Below, piece by piece: positions 1 through 6,030 of a stretch of 15,890 bases of DNA. Source of the stretch: an uncultured Oscillospiraceae bacterium (GTDB taxonomy: Bacteria; Bacillota; Clostridia; Oscillospirales; Oscillospiraceae); assembly GCA_934645175.1 (NCBI GenBank), contig CAKUDE010000041.1, positions 1-15,890 on the forward strand, in the 5' to 3' direction. The notes beneath the pieces were generated by a model, which did not search any database, had not been told where the DNA came from, and was given only the letters and a program-made list of their open reading frames with translations. The position numbers and the translations under genes were made by a program. Positions within the stretch are counted from its first letter, which is position 1, and each line of letters begins with the position of its first letter.

Positions 1-128
1 TCCGTCGTAGGAGGAACCGTCGGCGGCGCAGTCAGCCTCGTCGGTTCCGTCTGTCCCTCCGACGGCGCACAGGCACAGAGAAGCAAGAGAAACAGCGCCA
101 ACGCAGTCAGCATGATTCTGTATTTCAT
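1..128 (-). CDS. Lipoprotein, N-terminal part (cut by window edge), tandem paralogue of the next gene
   Basis: Only the first 42 codons are in the window. The start ATG is at 126-128 (read on minus) with a GGGGGA ribosome site 8 nt before it. The peptide begins MKYRIMLTALALFLLLLCAC, a lipoprotein signal with lipobox L-C-A-C, followed by a Pro/Thr-rich linker. From the lipobox on, this part is almost the same as the neighbouring gene at 154-1119, and at DNA level positions 1-92 align without gaps to 995-1086. Only 25 nt separate the two genes, so they should share one transcript. The function is unknown; the protein is probably an exported, membrane-anchored product of a recent tandem duplication. 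Confidence 0.75.
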   Translation of the reverse strand, partial: MKYRIMLTALALFLLLLCACAPSEGQTEPTRLTAPPTVPPTT

Positions 129-153
129 TGGTCATTCCCCCTTTCTGTCCTGT

Positions 154-1119
154 TTACCCGGTCTTTACGGAAAACTCGGCAATCCCGATCCTTCCACCTG
201 ACCCCAAATACAAAACATGATTATCGTCAATGACAATGATACGCATCAGGCTGTAGCCAAAGTCGTACAGCTCCTCGCAGGAGAGCTCCTCAATCTTTTC
301 TCCGTCAAAGCGTTTCAAGAAACCGACGGAGATTAACTCCTCATTGTCCGGTTCGTAATTCGGTTCGCTTTCCGGCACCTCCACCTGGTAGTAGTAAATG
401 AAGTCCCCGCTACAGGACGTTCTCCACGACTGTTCCACCGGTCCGCAGATTCTCTCCCCAGCCTGACCGTCCGGCTTCAGCGCGTAAATACCGTCGGTAC
501 CGAGCTGACAAGGCTTACCCTTAAAGACAAGCAATCTTTGGTTGAGGCTGTAGGGGTCGTACTCCCGTTCGTTCCCATTTGCGGTTATATAGTAGTGAGC
601 CGGACTTCCTACCGGCGAATGCCTCCACGAAGCATATACGATACCGTCGACTTCCATCACTTCGGTAATCGTGTAGTCTCCCCGTTCGACCGCCTCGCCG
701 TAAATGTAGTAGGATTCTGTCGGAGAGCAGCCGTATATTATGCCTTTCGAGGTAACAAACAGGGAGTAAAACATCGGTTCCTCATAATTCGGCTCAAAGC
801 TCAGTCGCTCAAACAGAGTACCGGACTCTTTTTCAACAAAGGGCTTGTTCGCCGGGTCGTCGAGAAATTGACGGTTTTCAAGGTTTTTGTCCACGGTGTA
901 AAGCCCGGTATGCGTCAGAAGAAGATAACCGTCCCCGTACTTTGCAATGTCACAGATCGTCCCGATTCCCTCTAACGCCTTTTCTTTCTGACTGAGCGTG
1001 GTGGGAGGCGCAGTCGGCGGCGCGGTCAACCGTGTCGGCTCCGTCTGTCCCTCCGACGGCGCACACGCGCAGAGAAGCAAGAGAAACAAGCAGCAGCAGA
1101 GAAGAGTGAGCTTTTTCAT
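154..1119 (-). CDS. Putative secreted lipoprotein of unknown function
   Basis: A 321-aa protein whose first 18 residues form a lipoprotein signal (KK, a Leu/Cys-rich core, lipobox L-C-A-C with the lipidated Cys at about 19), then a Thr/Pro-rich spacer to about residue 45. The rest has many short alternating segments of the type GDGYLLLTHTGLYTV and GDFIYYYQVEV, which suggest a beta-rich, possibly propeller-like extracellular domain, but I do not recognise a family. The start is supported by a perfect AGGAGG just upstream. A strong promoter with a palindrome over its -10 box lies 50-80 bp upstream, so expression is probably controlled by a repressor. A second, nearly identical lipoprotein start follows 25 nt downstream. 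Confidence 0.8.
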   Translation of the reverse strand: MKKLTLLCCCLFLLLLCACAPSEGQTEPTRLTAPPTAPPTTLSQKEKALEGIGTICDIAKYGDGYLLLTHTGLYTVDKNLENRQFLDDPANKPFVEKESGTLFERLSFEPNYEEPMFYSLFVTSKGIIYGCSPTESYYIYGEAVERGDYTITEVMEVDGIVYASWRHSPVGSPAHYYITANGNEREYDPYSLNQRLLVFKGKPCQLGTDGIYALKPDGQAGERICGPVEQSWRTSCSGDFIYYYQVEVPESEPNYEPDNEELISVGFLKRFDGEKIEELSCEELYDFGYSLMRIIVIDDNHVLYLGSGGRIGIAEFSVKTG

Positions 1120-1160
1120 GTTGGCTCCTCCTGAAAGTATGTATTTCAGAACATTTCTGC

Positions 1161-1183
1161 TCTGATATACCGAGTATATCAGA
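1161..1183. promoter_or_regulatory. Palindromic operator candidate over the lipoprotein promoter
   Basis: TCTGATATAC and GTATATCAGA are perfect 10-bp inverted arms around a 3-nt CGA spacer. The palindrome covers the whole -10 box and the expected start point of the lipoprotein promoter, the usual place for a repressor site. The regulator is not in the window. Confidence 0.65.
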
Positions 1184-1201
1184 AGTCTTTCACATTGTCA
1201 A
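1173..1201 (-). promoter_or_regulatory. Sigma-A promoter of the lipoprotein operon
   Basis: On the minus strand TTGACA (1196-1201) and TATACT (1173-1178) are separated by exactly 17 nt, with a TG dinucleotide one base before the -10 (extended -10). It lies about 55 nt upstream of the lipoprotein start codon. Confidence 0.8.
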
Positions 1202-1231
1202 TCCTTGGCAGAAATATTTTCTGCAAATAAG

Positions 1232-1270
1232 TATTCATTTTTGTGCAAAAATATTCATTGTATGCAAAAA
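1232..1270. repeat. Tandem direct repeat of about 20 bp upstream of the lipoprotein promoter
   Basis: TATTCATTTTTGTGCAAAAA (1232-1251) is followed at once by TATTCATTGTATGCAAAAA (1252-1270), which differs by a few bases and one deletion. The block is AT-rich and sits 30-70 bp upstream of the -35 box, between that promoter and the preceding terminator. It could be a regulator binding site; the TGAATA...TGCA pattern on the minus strand loosely recalls ARG boxes, but I cannot assign it. Confidence 0.45.
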
Positions 1271-1302
1271 TCGAGGCCGCAGGCAATACAGCCTGCGGCC
1301 TT
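1264..1302 (-). terminator. Rho-independent terminator after the TtcA-like gene
   Basis: GGCCGCAGGC (1275-1284) and GCCTGCGGCC (1291-1300) form a perfect 10-bp stem with a 6-nt loop. Read on the minus strand it is followed by TCGATTTTT. It ends the transcript of the gene at 1470-2219. About 165 nt of apparently non-coding 3' sequence lie between the stop codon and the hairpin. Confidence 0.8.
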
Positions 1303-1469
1303 CTTCCGTATACGGTTCGCGCCGTCCACGCCCAACTGGTGCGGCACACTTGACACAATATGGAAATTCGAGCCTCCGTCGGTTTGGCCGTCCTTCGGTG
1401 CGTTTTGCGCGTAACGCCTTGGCGCGTCTTTCGCTGTGTCCGACGATAGCTTGCCCCGCGGCACGGCGC

Positions 1470-2219
1470 TTATTCCTCCGCCGTCGGTTTTTTTACGCGC
1501 CTGTGCTCACACACGCCCCACTCCGGAAGCGGCAGCCGCTGCATCGCGCCAAACACGCGCGACTTCAGCTCCGGATAGGTCTGCGAAAGCTGCGCAACCA
1601 ACTCCTTGATCTCCTGACGTTTGGTATGCTTGTCCGCCGGACAAACATTATGTACGACAGGCAAATCCGCCTTTTCCGCAAAGTTCCGAACCATGCCCTC
1701 CGTCAGGTAAAGCATCGGGCGGATCTGCGTTACGCCGCTGCGGTCAAGATAAGTCACGGGTTGGAAGCAGCTCAGCCGCCCTTCAAAGAGCAGACTCATC
1801 AGGAAGGTCTCGACCGCATCGTCGTAGTGATGGCCAAGCGCGACCTTGGAAAAGCCCTGCTCCAAAAGCGCCTGATTCAGCGCCCCGCGACGCATTTTCG
1901 CACACATAGAGCAGGGATTCTTCTCCCGGCGATGCTCAAAAATGATCGGCCCGATTTGCGTTTTTACCATACGGAACGGCACGCCGAGCTGCGCGCAGTA
2001 GCGCTCGACAGGAGAAAAGTCCATGCCGTTCAGTCCCATATCAATCGTGATCGCCGTCAGCTCATACGGCGCGGGGTAATACTCGCGCAGCGCCGCCAGC
2101 AGCGTCAGCAGCGTCAGAGAATCCTTGCCGCCGGAAACGCCGACCGCAATGCGGTCGTTCGGCTCGATCATTTTGTAATCGTCCGCACAGCGGCGAACCA
2201 GTCCCATCAGTTTTTGCAT
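1470..2219 (-). CDS. TtcA/TilS-like PP-loop tRNA thiolation protein
   Basis: A 249-aa cytoplasmic protein of the adenine-nucleotide alpha-hydrolase (PP-loop) family. The PP-loop SGGKDS is at 29-34, the CSMC pair (Cys103, Cys106) in the middle, the GHHYDDAVET block at 129-138, and a third conserved Cys at 193 (HNVCPAD). In TtcA proteins such a Cys trio binds a [4Fe-4S] cluster, and the enzyme makes 2-thiocytidine in tRNA after ATP activation. Length and motif order fit the Firmicute TtcA family better than TilS, which is longer and makes lysidine. The start has GGGAGGA upstream. The gene is divergent from rplM and has its own promoter and terminator. The exact modified nucleoside in this organism is inferred. 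Confidence 0.85.
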   Translation of the reverse strand: MQKLMGLVRRCADDYKMIEPNDRIAVGVSGGKDSLTLLTLLAALREYYPAPYELTAITIDMGLNGMDFSPVERYCAQLGVPFRMVKTQIGPIIFEHRREKNPCSMCAKMRRGALNQALLEQGFSKVALGHHYDDAVETFLMSLLFEGRLSCFQPVTYLDRSGVTQIRPMLYLTEGMVRNFAEKADLPVVHNVCPADKHTKRQEIKELVAQLSQTYPELKSRVFGAMQRLPLPEWGVCEHRRVKKPTAEE

Positions 2220-2251
2220 TATGTTCCATCCTCCCGGAAAAATAGAAAGTT

Positions 2252-2280
2252 AGAATACGAGAGTATTTTCGAGAAAACAA
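2252..2280 (-). promoter_or_regulatory. Likely promoter of the TtcA-like gene
   Basis: On the minus strand TTGTTT (2275-2280) and TATTCT (2252-2257) are separated by 17 nt, about 30 nt upstream of the start codon. Confidence 0.5.
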
Positions 2281-2310
2281 GAGGATTCAAGAGATTTTCC
2301 GGCGCAAAAT

Positions 2311-2327
2311 GAATTTTTGAAAAATTC
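2311..2327. promoter_or_regulatory. AT-rich palindrome just upstream of the rplM -35 box
   Basis: GAATTTTT and AAAAATTC are perfect 8-bp arms around a single G. The site ends 3 nt before the -35 hexamer, so it may be an UP element that boosts the promoter or a regulator site. Confidence 0.35.
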
Positions 2328-2330
2328 TCC

Positions 2331-2359
2331 TTGACATTCGTCTTTTCCCGTGGTATAAA
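2331..2359 (+). promoter_or_regulatory. Strong sigma-A promoter of rplM-rpsI
   Basis: TTGACA (2331-2336), a 17-nt spacer, and TATAAA (2354-2359) preceded by TGG, nearly consensus. Transcription should start near 2366, giving a 5' leader of about 70 nt. Confidence 0.85.
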
Positions 2360-2365
2360 TACCCT

Positions 2366-2408
2366 CGCGCGATCTTATTGTACGCGCAATTTTGAGATTT
2401 GTCAAAAT
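2366..2408 (+). promoter_or_regulatory. Structured 5' leader of rplM (possible L13 autoregulatory leader)
   Basis: The short leader can fold into two hairpins: GCGCG (2367-2371) with CGCGC (2383-2387), and ATTTTGA (2389-2395) with TCAAAAT (2402-2408). The second ends about 15 nt before the ribosome site. L13 leader RNAs are known in Firmicutes as feedback sites for the ribosomal protein, but I cannot confirm that this one matches that family. Confidence 0.4.
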
Positions 2409-2436
2409 AATTATTTCACATACGGAGGAAACATCC

Positions 2437-2868
2437 ATGTCTACCACCCTCGTCAGAAAAGAAGACGTGCAGCGCAAGTGGTACGTCCTCGACGCAGCCG
2501 ATAAGCCCCTCGGCCGCACCGCGGTCATCGCCGCTAACATTCTGCGCGGTAAGGTCAAGCCCGACTTCACCCCGAACGTCGACTGCGGCGACTATGTCAT
2601 CGTCATCAACGCCGACAAGGCCATTCTTACCGGCCGCAAGCTCGAGCAGAAGTACTATCGCCGTCACTCCGGCTGGATCGGCGGTCTGAAGGAAACCAAG
2701 TATAAGACCCTCATGGCCGAGCGCCCCGAGTTCGCGTTCGAGCTGGCTGTCAAGGGTATGCTCCCGAAGAACACCCTCGGCCGCACCGCCATCAACCGCC
2801 TCAAGGTTTTCGCCGGCAGTGAGCATCCCCATGCCGCTCAGAAGCCCGAAGCCTGGACGCAGGACTAA
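2437..2868 (+). CDS. rplM: 50S ribosomal protein L13 (uL13)
   Basis: A 143-aa large-subunit protein of normal length. It begins [19 protein letters not shown] and carries the family features PLGRTA, a GDYVIVINA segment and the C-terminal signature from [12 protein letters not shown] to HPHAAQKP. L13 binds 23S rRNA early in 50S assembly. The frame stays open 45 nt upstream, but the ATG at 2437 is chosen because GGAGG sits 8 nt before it and the protein then starts as in its relatives. rpsI follows after 17 nt in one operon, the usual order in bacteria. Codons end strongly in C, as expected for a highly expressed gene. Confidence 0.97.
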   Translation: MSTTLVRKEDVQRKWYVLDAADKPLGRTAVIAANILRGKVKPDFTPNVDCGDYVIVINADKAILTGRKLEQKYYRRHSGWIGGLKETKYKTLMAERPEFAFELAVKGMLPKNTLGRTAINRLKVFAGSEHPHAAQKPEAWTQD

Positions 2869-2885
2869 TCAGGAGGTAGAATATC

Positions 2886-3290
2886 ATGTACGAGAGCAAG
2901 AGACAGTATCAGTACGGCACCGGCCGCCGCAAGTCCTCCGTCGCGCGCGTTCGCGTCTATGAGGGCGGCACCGGCTCCATCATCATCAACGGCCGTGAGA
3001 TTGACGATTACTTCGGCCTCGACACCCTGAAGCTCATCGTCCGTCAGCCGCTGGTCGCCACCGACCTGCTTGGCAAGGTAGACGTCATCTGCACCGTCAA
3101 GGGCGGCGGCGTGACCGGTCAGGCCGGCGCCATCCGTCATGGCATTTCCCGCGCACTGCTGGGCCTGAACGCCGAGTACCGCGCCACCCTCAAGGCCGCC
3201 GGCTTCCTGACCCGCGACCCGAGAATGAAGGAAAGAAAGAAGTACGGTCTCAAAGCCGCCCGTCGCGCTCCGCAGTTCAGCAAGCGCTGA
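2886..3290 (+). CDS. rpsI: 30S ribosomal protein S9 (uS9)
   Basis: A 134-aa small-subunit protein. It shows [12 protein letters not shown] near the N-terminus, the central [20 protein letters not shown] signature, and the basic tail ending in QFSKR, whose last Arg reaches the P-site tRNA in known ribosomes. AGGAGG lies 9 nt before the ATG. It is co-transcribed with rplM and ends at a strong terminator. Its 3' side borders the mobile-element remnant; some tyrosine-recombinase ICEs are reported to insert at the 3' end of rpsI, but the coding end here looks intact. Confidence 0.97.
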   Translation: MYESKRQYQYGTGRRKSSVARVRVYEGGTGSIIINGREIDDYFGLDTLKLIVRQPLVATDLLGKVDVICTVKGGGVTGQAGAIRHGISRALLGLNAEYRATLKAAGFLTRDPRMKERKKYGLKAARRAPQFSKR

Positions 3291-3321
3291 TCACCCGCGA
3301 TTTTACAACCAAATTGCTTCA

Positions 3322-3360
3322 AAAACCCCGGAAAATCAAGGTTTTCCGGGGTTTTCTTAT
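3322..3360 (+). terminator. Rho-independent terminator of rplM-rpsI
   Basis: A perfect 14-bp stem, AAAACCCCGGAAAA (3322-3335) with TTTTCCGGGGTTTT (3342-3355), with a 6-nt loop, ending in a T-rich tail. The flanking A tract lets it work in both directions. Confidence 0.9.
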
Positions 3361-3581
3361 ATCCGCCGTGTTTGTTCTGCTTTCAAATAATCTGATGGGA
3401 TTTGACCCGGTTTGACGCGATTTTTTCATGTTAATGATGGGCTAAGTGCCGTTTTTGACCCCGAAACTGTTAACGGATAGGTTAATTTTCGGGGTGCTTG
3501 GGCGGTCATCCGGAGCAGATCGCCTCTGCATAAAAAATGAATAAAGGCATCGAAAAACGGTTTCACCGAGTTTGAAACGGT
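3361..3581. other. Repeat-rich, apparently non-coding junction between rpsI and the ICE remnant
   Basis: No credible gene is visible. The stretch holds several TTTGAC motifs: a head-to-tail TTTGACCCGG/TTTGACGCG pair near 3401-3419, and AAACGGTTTCACC followed 20 bp later by AAACGGTTTGACC. It also holds a bipartite hairpin at 3459-3494 and runs into a small perfect inverted repeat at 3578-3593. Such clustered repeats are typical of element ends or transfer origins, but no attachment core could be identified because the other end of the element is not recognisable here. Confidence 0.4.
3459..3494. repeat. Bipartite hairpin in the junction region
   Basis: The outer arms CCCCGAAA (3459-3466) and TTTCGGGG (3487-3494) are perfect. 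Inside them TTAAC (3470-3474) pairs with GTTAA (3481-3485) around a 6-nt loop. There is no T-tract, so it is not a simple terminator. Confidence 0.5.
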
Positions 3582-3593
3582 TTGACCAAACCG
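3578..3593. repeat. Short inverted repeat at the start of the chimeric ICE frame
   Basis: CGGTTTG (3578-3584) and CAAACCG (3587-3593) are perfect 7-bp arms around 2 nt. The left arm is part of the AAACGGTTT direct repeat that also occurs 20 bp upstream. Confidence 0.4.
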
Positions 3594-5891
3594 AATAAAC
3601 TTTATCATTTTTCGCAGGGCAAATGCCACCGCAGGATTGATAAACGGAACGCAGTCTGTTATGACCGGGTGTTCAAAACCGATGAAAACGGCGTGATCCT
3701 CATCGAGGGTCTGCGCGTGGGAGATTACACCGTATCCGAGGAAAAGAACGGTGCCTCCGCAGGCTATTCGGCAAAGGAACTGATCGTCTTTCTGGCGCTG
3801 GCCACGAAGGATGATATTTTGATCTGTGATCCCGAACGCGAGTATTACGCGCTGGGTCAGGCGCTGGGCGGCGAGGTCATCCGCATTACAGCGGGCAGCC
3901 CCGACCACATCAACGCCATGGACATGGTGGAGGGTTACGGTGACGGCGGCAATCCGGTGGTAGACAAATCCGAGTTTATCCTGTCTCTGTTTGAACAGCT
4001 TGACCGCGGCGGCATCGGCCCATTGCAAAAGAGCATCATCGACCGGTGCGTAGACGCCGTGTATGCGGCCTATAAGCGCGGCGGCCCCGTCCCGACGCTT
4101 CGTGTCTTGCGGGAGAAGCTGCTGGCGCAGCCGGAGGAAGAAGCCCGCGATTTGGCGTTGGCGCTGGAGTTGTTCACCACCGGCAGTCTTGACGCCTTTG
4201 CCCATGAAACGAAAGAGAGCGTTCGCAATACGGTCAAGACCATTGACCGTGCTGCCGTTGCCTCCGAACGCATCAGATCTGCCGCCGTCCGCACCAAGGA
4301 TACTGCGGCGGATGCCGCCGAAGAAAACACTGCTCCTGCGGAGGCCTCTCCGCAGGAGTACGGCGCACAGCAGATCAAAGATACCGTGCACCGATGTGTG
4401 GCAGAAACCGGGGTTCAGCTGCAAAAACGCGGACGACGCGGGTTCTCCGACGCAAAGCACAATGCCGGTAAAGCACGGGACAACATTCAAAAATTCAAGG
4501 ATGCGTTCAAAGGAACCCAGCCGAAAAAAGCAGCGCAGCAAGCGGCTCAGAAAACCGGAAAGGGCACGCTCAAAACGGCGCAGTCTGCCGGGAAAGGTAC
4601 CGTAAAAACCGCACAGAAGGGTGTCAAAACAGCGCAGCAGACCGGGCGGGCAGCAGTAAAAACAGCGCAGGCCACTGCTAAGACCGCCAAAGTGACGGCA
4701 AAGGCTTCCGCGAAAGCAGCGCAAAAAGCTGCACAGACAGCAAAAGCGGCAGCCAAAGTTACGGTACAGGCCGTCAAGGTTGCCGCAAAAGCCACCGTTG
4801 CAGCGGTCAAGGCGATCGTTGCCGGGATCAAAACGCTTGTTGCGGCGATCGCCGCAGGCGGCTGGGTTGCGGCAGTCATCATCCTTGTGATCTGCGTGAT
4901 CGGACTGATCGTCAGCTCTTGCTTCGGCATCTTTTTCTCCGGCGAGGACAGCGGCACGGGACAGACCATGCGGCAGACCGTGCAGGAAATCAACGCCGAC
5001 TATCAATCGCAGATCGACACCACAAGGGCAAATCTCACCTATGACGAGCTGGAAATGTCCGGTTCCCGTGCTGTCTGGCCGGAGGTGCTGGCGGTATATG
5101 CGGTGAAAACCACCACTGATCCCGATGATCCGCAGGAGGTCGCCACGGTGGACGATGCCAAGAAAGCCATTCTCAAAGATGTTTTCTGGCGGATGAACGA
5201 GCTATCTTCCCGCACCGAAAGCAAGACCGAAGAAGTCATTACCGAAACCGACGACGGCCACGGGAACATCGTGGAAACTACCACGACGGTCACGCGCACC
5301 TACCTTTATATTACGGTCAGCCACAAGGCCGCCGAGGAAATGGCAGACCATTTTAATTTCACCGCCGACCAACGGCAACAGCTCTCCGAACTGCTTGCCG
5401 AGGAAAATCGCAGTATGTGGTCTGCCGTCCTTTACGGCATCTATTCCGGGGACGATGCCATCGTCACGGTAGCCTTGTCGCAGGTCGGAAATGTGGGTGG
5501 TCAGCCCTATTGGTCATGGTACGGTTTTGAAAGCCGTGTAGAATGGTGCGCCTGCTTTGTGTCGTGGTGTGCCAACGAATGCGGCTATATCGACAGCGGC
5601 GTGATCCCGAAGTTCGCAGGCTGTATCAATGGGGTGCAATGGTTCAAAGACCGTGGGCAATGGCAGGACGGCAGCTTTGAGCCGTCTGCCGGTCAGATCA
5701 TTTTCTTCGATTGGGACAACAAGGGCAGTTCCGGCCCGCAGGATGGACAGTCCGATCATGTCGGCATCGTGGAGAAATGCGAAAACGGCATTGTCTACAC
5801 CATTGAGGGTAATTCCGGCGATAGCTGCCGACAGAACCAATATCCCGTGGGACATTATGAAATTCTTGGATACGGTGTTCCGGCGTATTAA
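3582..5891 (+). CDS. Chimeric ICE-derived protein: CnaB/SpaA fragment, VirB4 fragment and CD1108-family CHAP protein (probable pseudogene)
   Basis: An open frame of 769 codons with no convincing start: it opens at a TTG without a ribosome site and has no ATG before codon 113. Residues 29-61 resemble the end of a CnaB/SpaA domain ([19 protein letters not shown]). Residues 64-210 resemble the middle of a VirB4 ATPase. From about 212 on it is a CD1108-family protein: a Lys/Ala-rich stretch with repeated KTAQ units (313-425), one membrane helix (426-452), and a CHAP/NlpC-type hydrolase domain (about 625-769) with Cys656 in EWCACF, His726 in SDHVGIVE and the IEGNSG motif. In intact ICEs this family is thought to cut peptidoglycan for the conjugation channel. 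The C-terminal half could still fold, but secretion and expression are doubtful. Confidence 0.7.
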   Translation: MTKPNKLYHFSQGKCHRRIDKRNAVCYDRVFKTDENGVILIEGLRVGDYTVSEEKNGASAGYSAKELIVFLALATKDDILICDPEREYYALGQALGGEVIRITAGSPDHINAMDMVEGYGDGGNPVVDKSEFILSLFEQLDRGGIGPLQKSIIDRCVDAVYAAYKRGGPVPTLRVLREKLLAQPEEEARDLALALELFTTGSLDAFAHETKESVRNTVKTIDRAAVASERIRSAAVRTKDTAADAAEENTAPAEASPQEYGAQQIKDTVHRCVAETGVQLQKRGRRGFSDAKHNAGKARDNIQKFKDAFKGTQPKKAAQQAAQKTGKGTLKTAQSAGKGTVKTAQKGVKTAQQTGRAAVKTAQATAKTAKVTAKASAKAAQKAAQTAKAAAKVTVQAVKVAAKATVAAVKAIVAGIKTLVAAIAAGGWVAAVIILVICVIGLIVSSCFGIFFSGEDSGTGQTMRQTVQEINADYQSQIDTTRANLTYDELEMSGSRAVWPEVLAVYAVKTTTDPDDPQEVATVDDAKKAILKDVFWRMNELSSRTESKTEEVITETDDGHGNIVETTTTVTRTYLYITVSHKAAEEMADHFNFTADQRQQLSELLAEENRSMWSAVLYGIYSGDDAIVTVALSQVGNVGGQPYWSWYGFESRVEWCACFVSWCANECGYIDSGVIPKFAGCINGVQWFKDRGQWQDGSFEPSAGQIIFFDWDNKGSSGPQDGQSDHVGIVEKCENGIVYTIEGNSGDSCRQNQYPVGHYEILGYGVPAY
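3666..3767 (+). pseudogene. Fragment of a CnaB/SpaA-type surface protein gene
   Basis: About 33 codons matching the last strands of a CnaB (prealbumin-like) domain: the pattern F-TDENG-h-h-h-EGL-GDYTVSE followed by SAGY. The ICE families that carry CD1108 and VirB4 often encode a CnaB surface protein elsewhere in the element, so this piece was probably joined by deletion. Family assignment rests on a short stretch. Confidence 0.5.
3768..4211 (+). pseudogene. Fragment of a VirB4-type conjugation ATPase gene
   Basis: About 148 codons. [20 protein letters not shown], then [19 protein letters not shown], and [17 protein letters not shown] are recognisable blocks of the ICE VirB4 (CD1110-like) ATPase. 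The part begins right where the Walker A loop (GxSGxGKS) should be; [11 protein letters not shown] stands there without the P-loop Lys context. It ends before the Walker B helix region, so no ATPase activity is expected. Confidence 0.7.
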
Positions 5892-5892
5892 A

Positions 5893-5914
5893 ATCAGCCG
5901 CTTTTGCGGCTGAT
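5893..5914 (+). terminator. Hairpin just after the chimeric ICE frame (weak terminator)
   Basis: ATCAGCCGC and GCGGCTGAT form a perfect 9-bp stem with a TTTT loop, 2 nt after the stop codon. A T-tract is missing, so termination may be weak. Confidence 0.45.
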
Positions 5915-5948
5915 ACATACAACATACGAATTGTTCACAGGTATCACA

Positions 5949-5977
5949 TTGAAAAAAGCTGGTACTTGTGCTATACT
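5949..5977 (+). promoter_or_regulatory. Promoter of the two-component operon
   Basis: TTGAAA (5949-5954), a 17-nt spacer and TATACT (5972-5977) with TGC just before it (extended -10). The start point should lie near 5984. The perfect 10-bp palindrome ACTATATAGT (5975-5984) overlaps the -10 box and start point. Confidence 0.75.
5959..5973. promoter_or_regulatory. Degenerate copy of the 9645-9672 operator inside the kinase-operon promoter
   Basis: CTGGTACTTGTGCTA matches the core of the downstream operator (CTGGCACTTGTGCCA on its minus strand) at 13 of 15 positions. It lies between the -35 and -10 boxes, where bound protein would block RNA polymerase; this suggests autorepression. Confidence 0.45.
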
Positions 5978-6030
5978 ATATAGTGTATTGTTATACCCAA
6001 GAGTCACAGATGAAGAAAAGAGGCGAAAGG

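Noticed and set aside
1255..1464. Minus-strand 69-codon frame after the TtcA-like gene
   Set aside because: Begins at a GTG without a convincing ribosome site and reads through the terminator hairpin, which gives the KKAAGCIACGL-type sequence often seen when such hairpins are translated.
1350..2312. Plus-strand open frame of 320 codons
   Set aside because: It lies antisense over the TtcA-like gene, which carries clear PP-loop and Cys motifs; the plus-strand product is Arg/His-rich with no family features.
4520..4850. Short A/G-rich repeats that could be taken for a CRISPR or minisatellite
   Set aside because: The repeats follow codon phase and encode KTAQ-like units; lengths and spacing vary and there are no unique spacers of constant size.
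3426..5006. Long minus-strand open frame (526 codons) opposite the ICE remnant
   Set aside because: It is antisense to the recognisable VirB4/CD1108 frame, has no ribosome site, and its Cys/Arg/Gly-rich product is the typical reverse reading of a GC-rich, Ala/Lys-rich gene.
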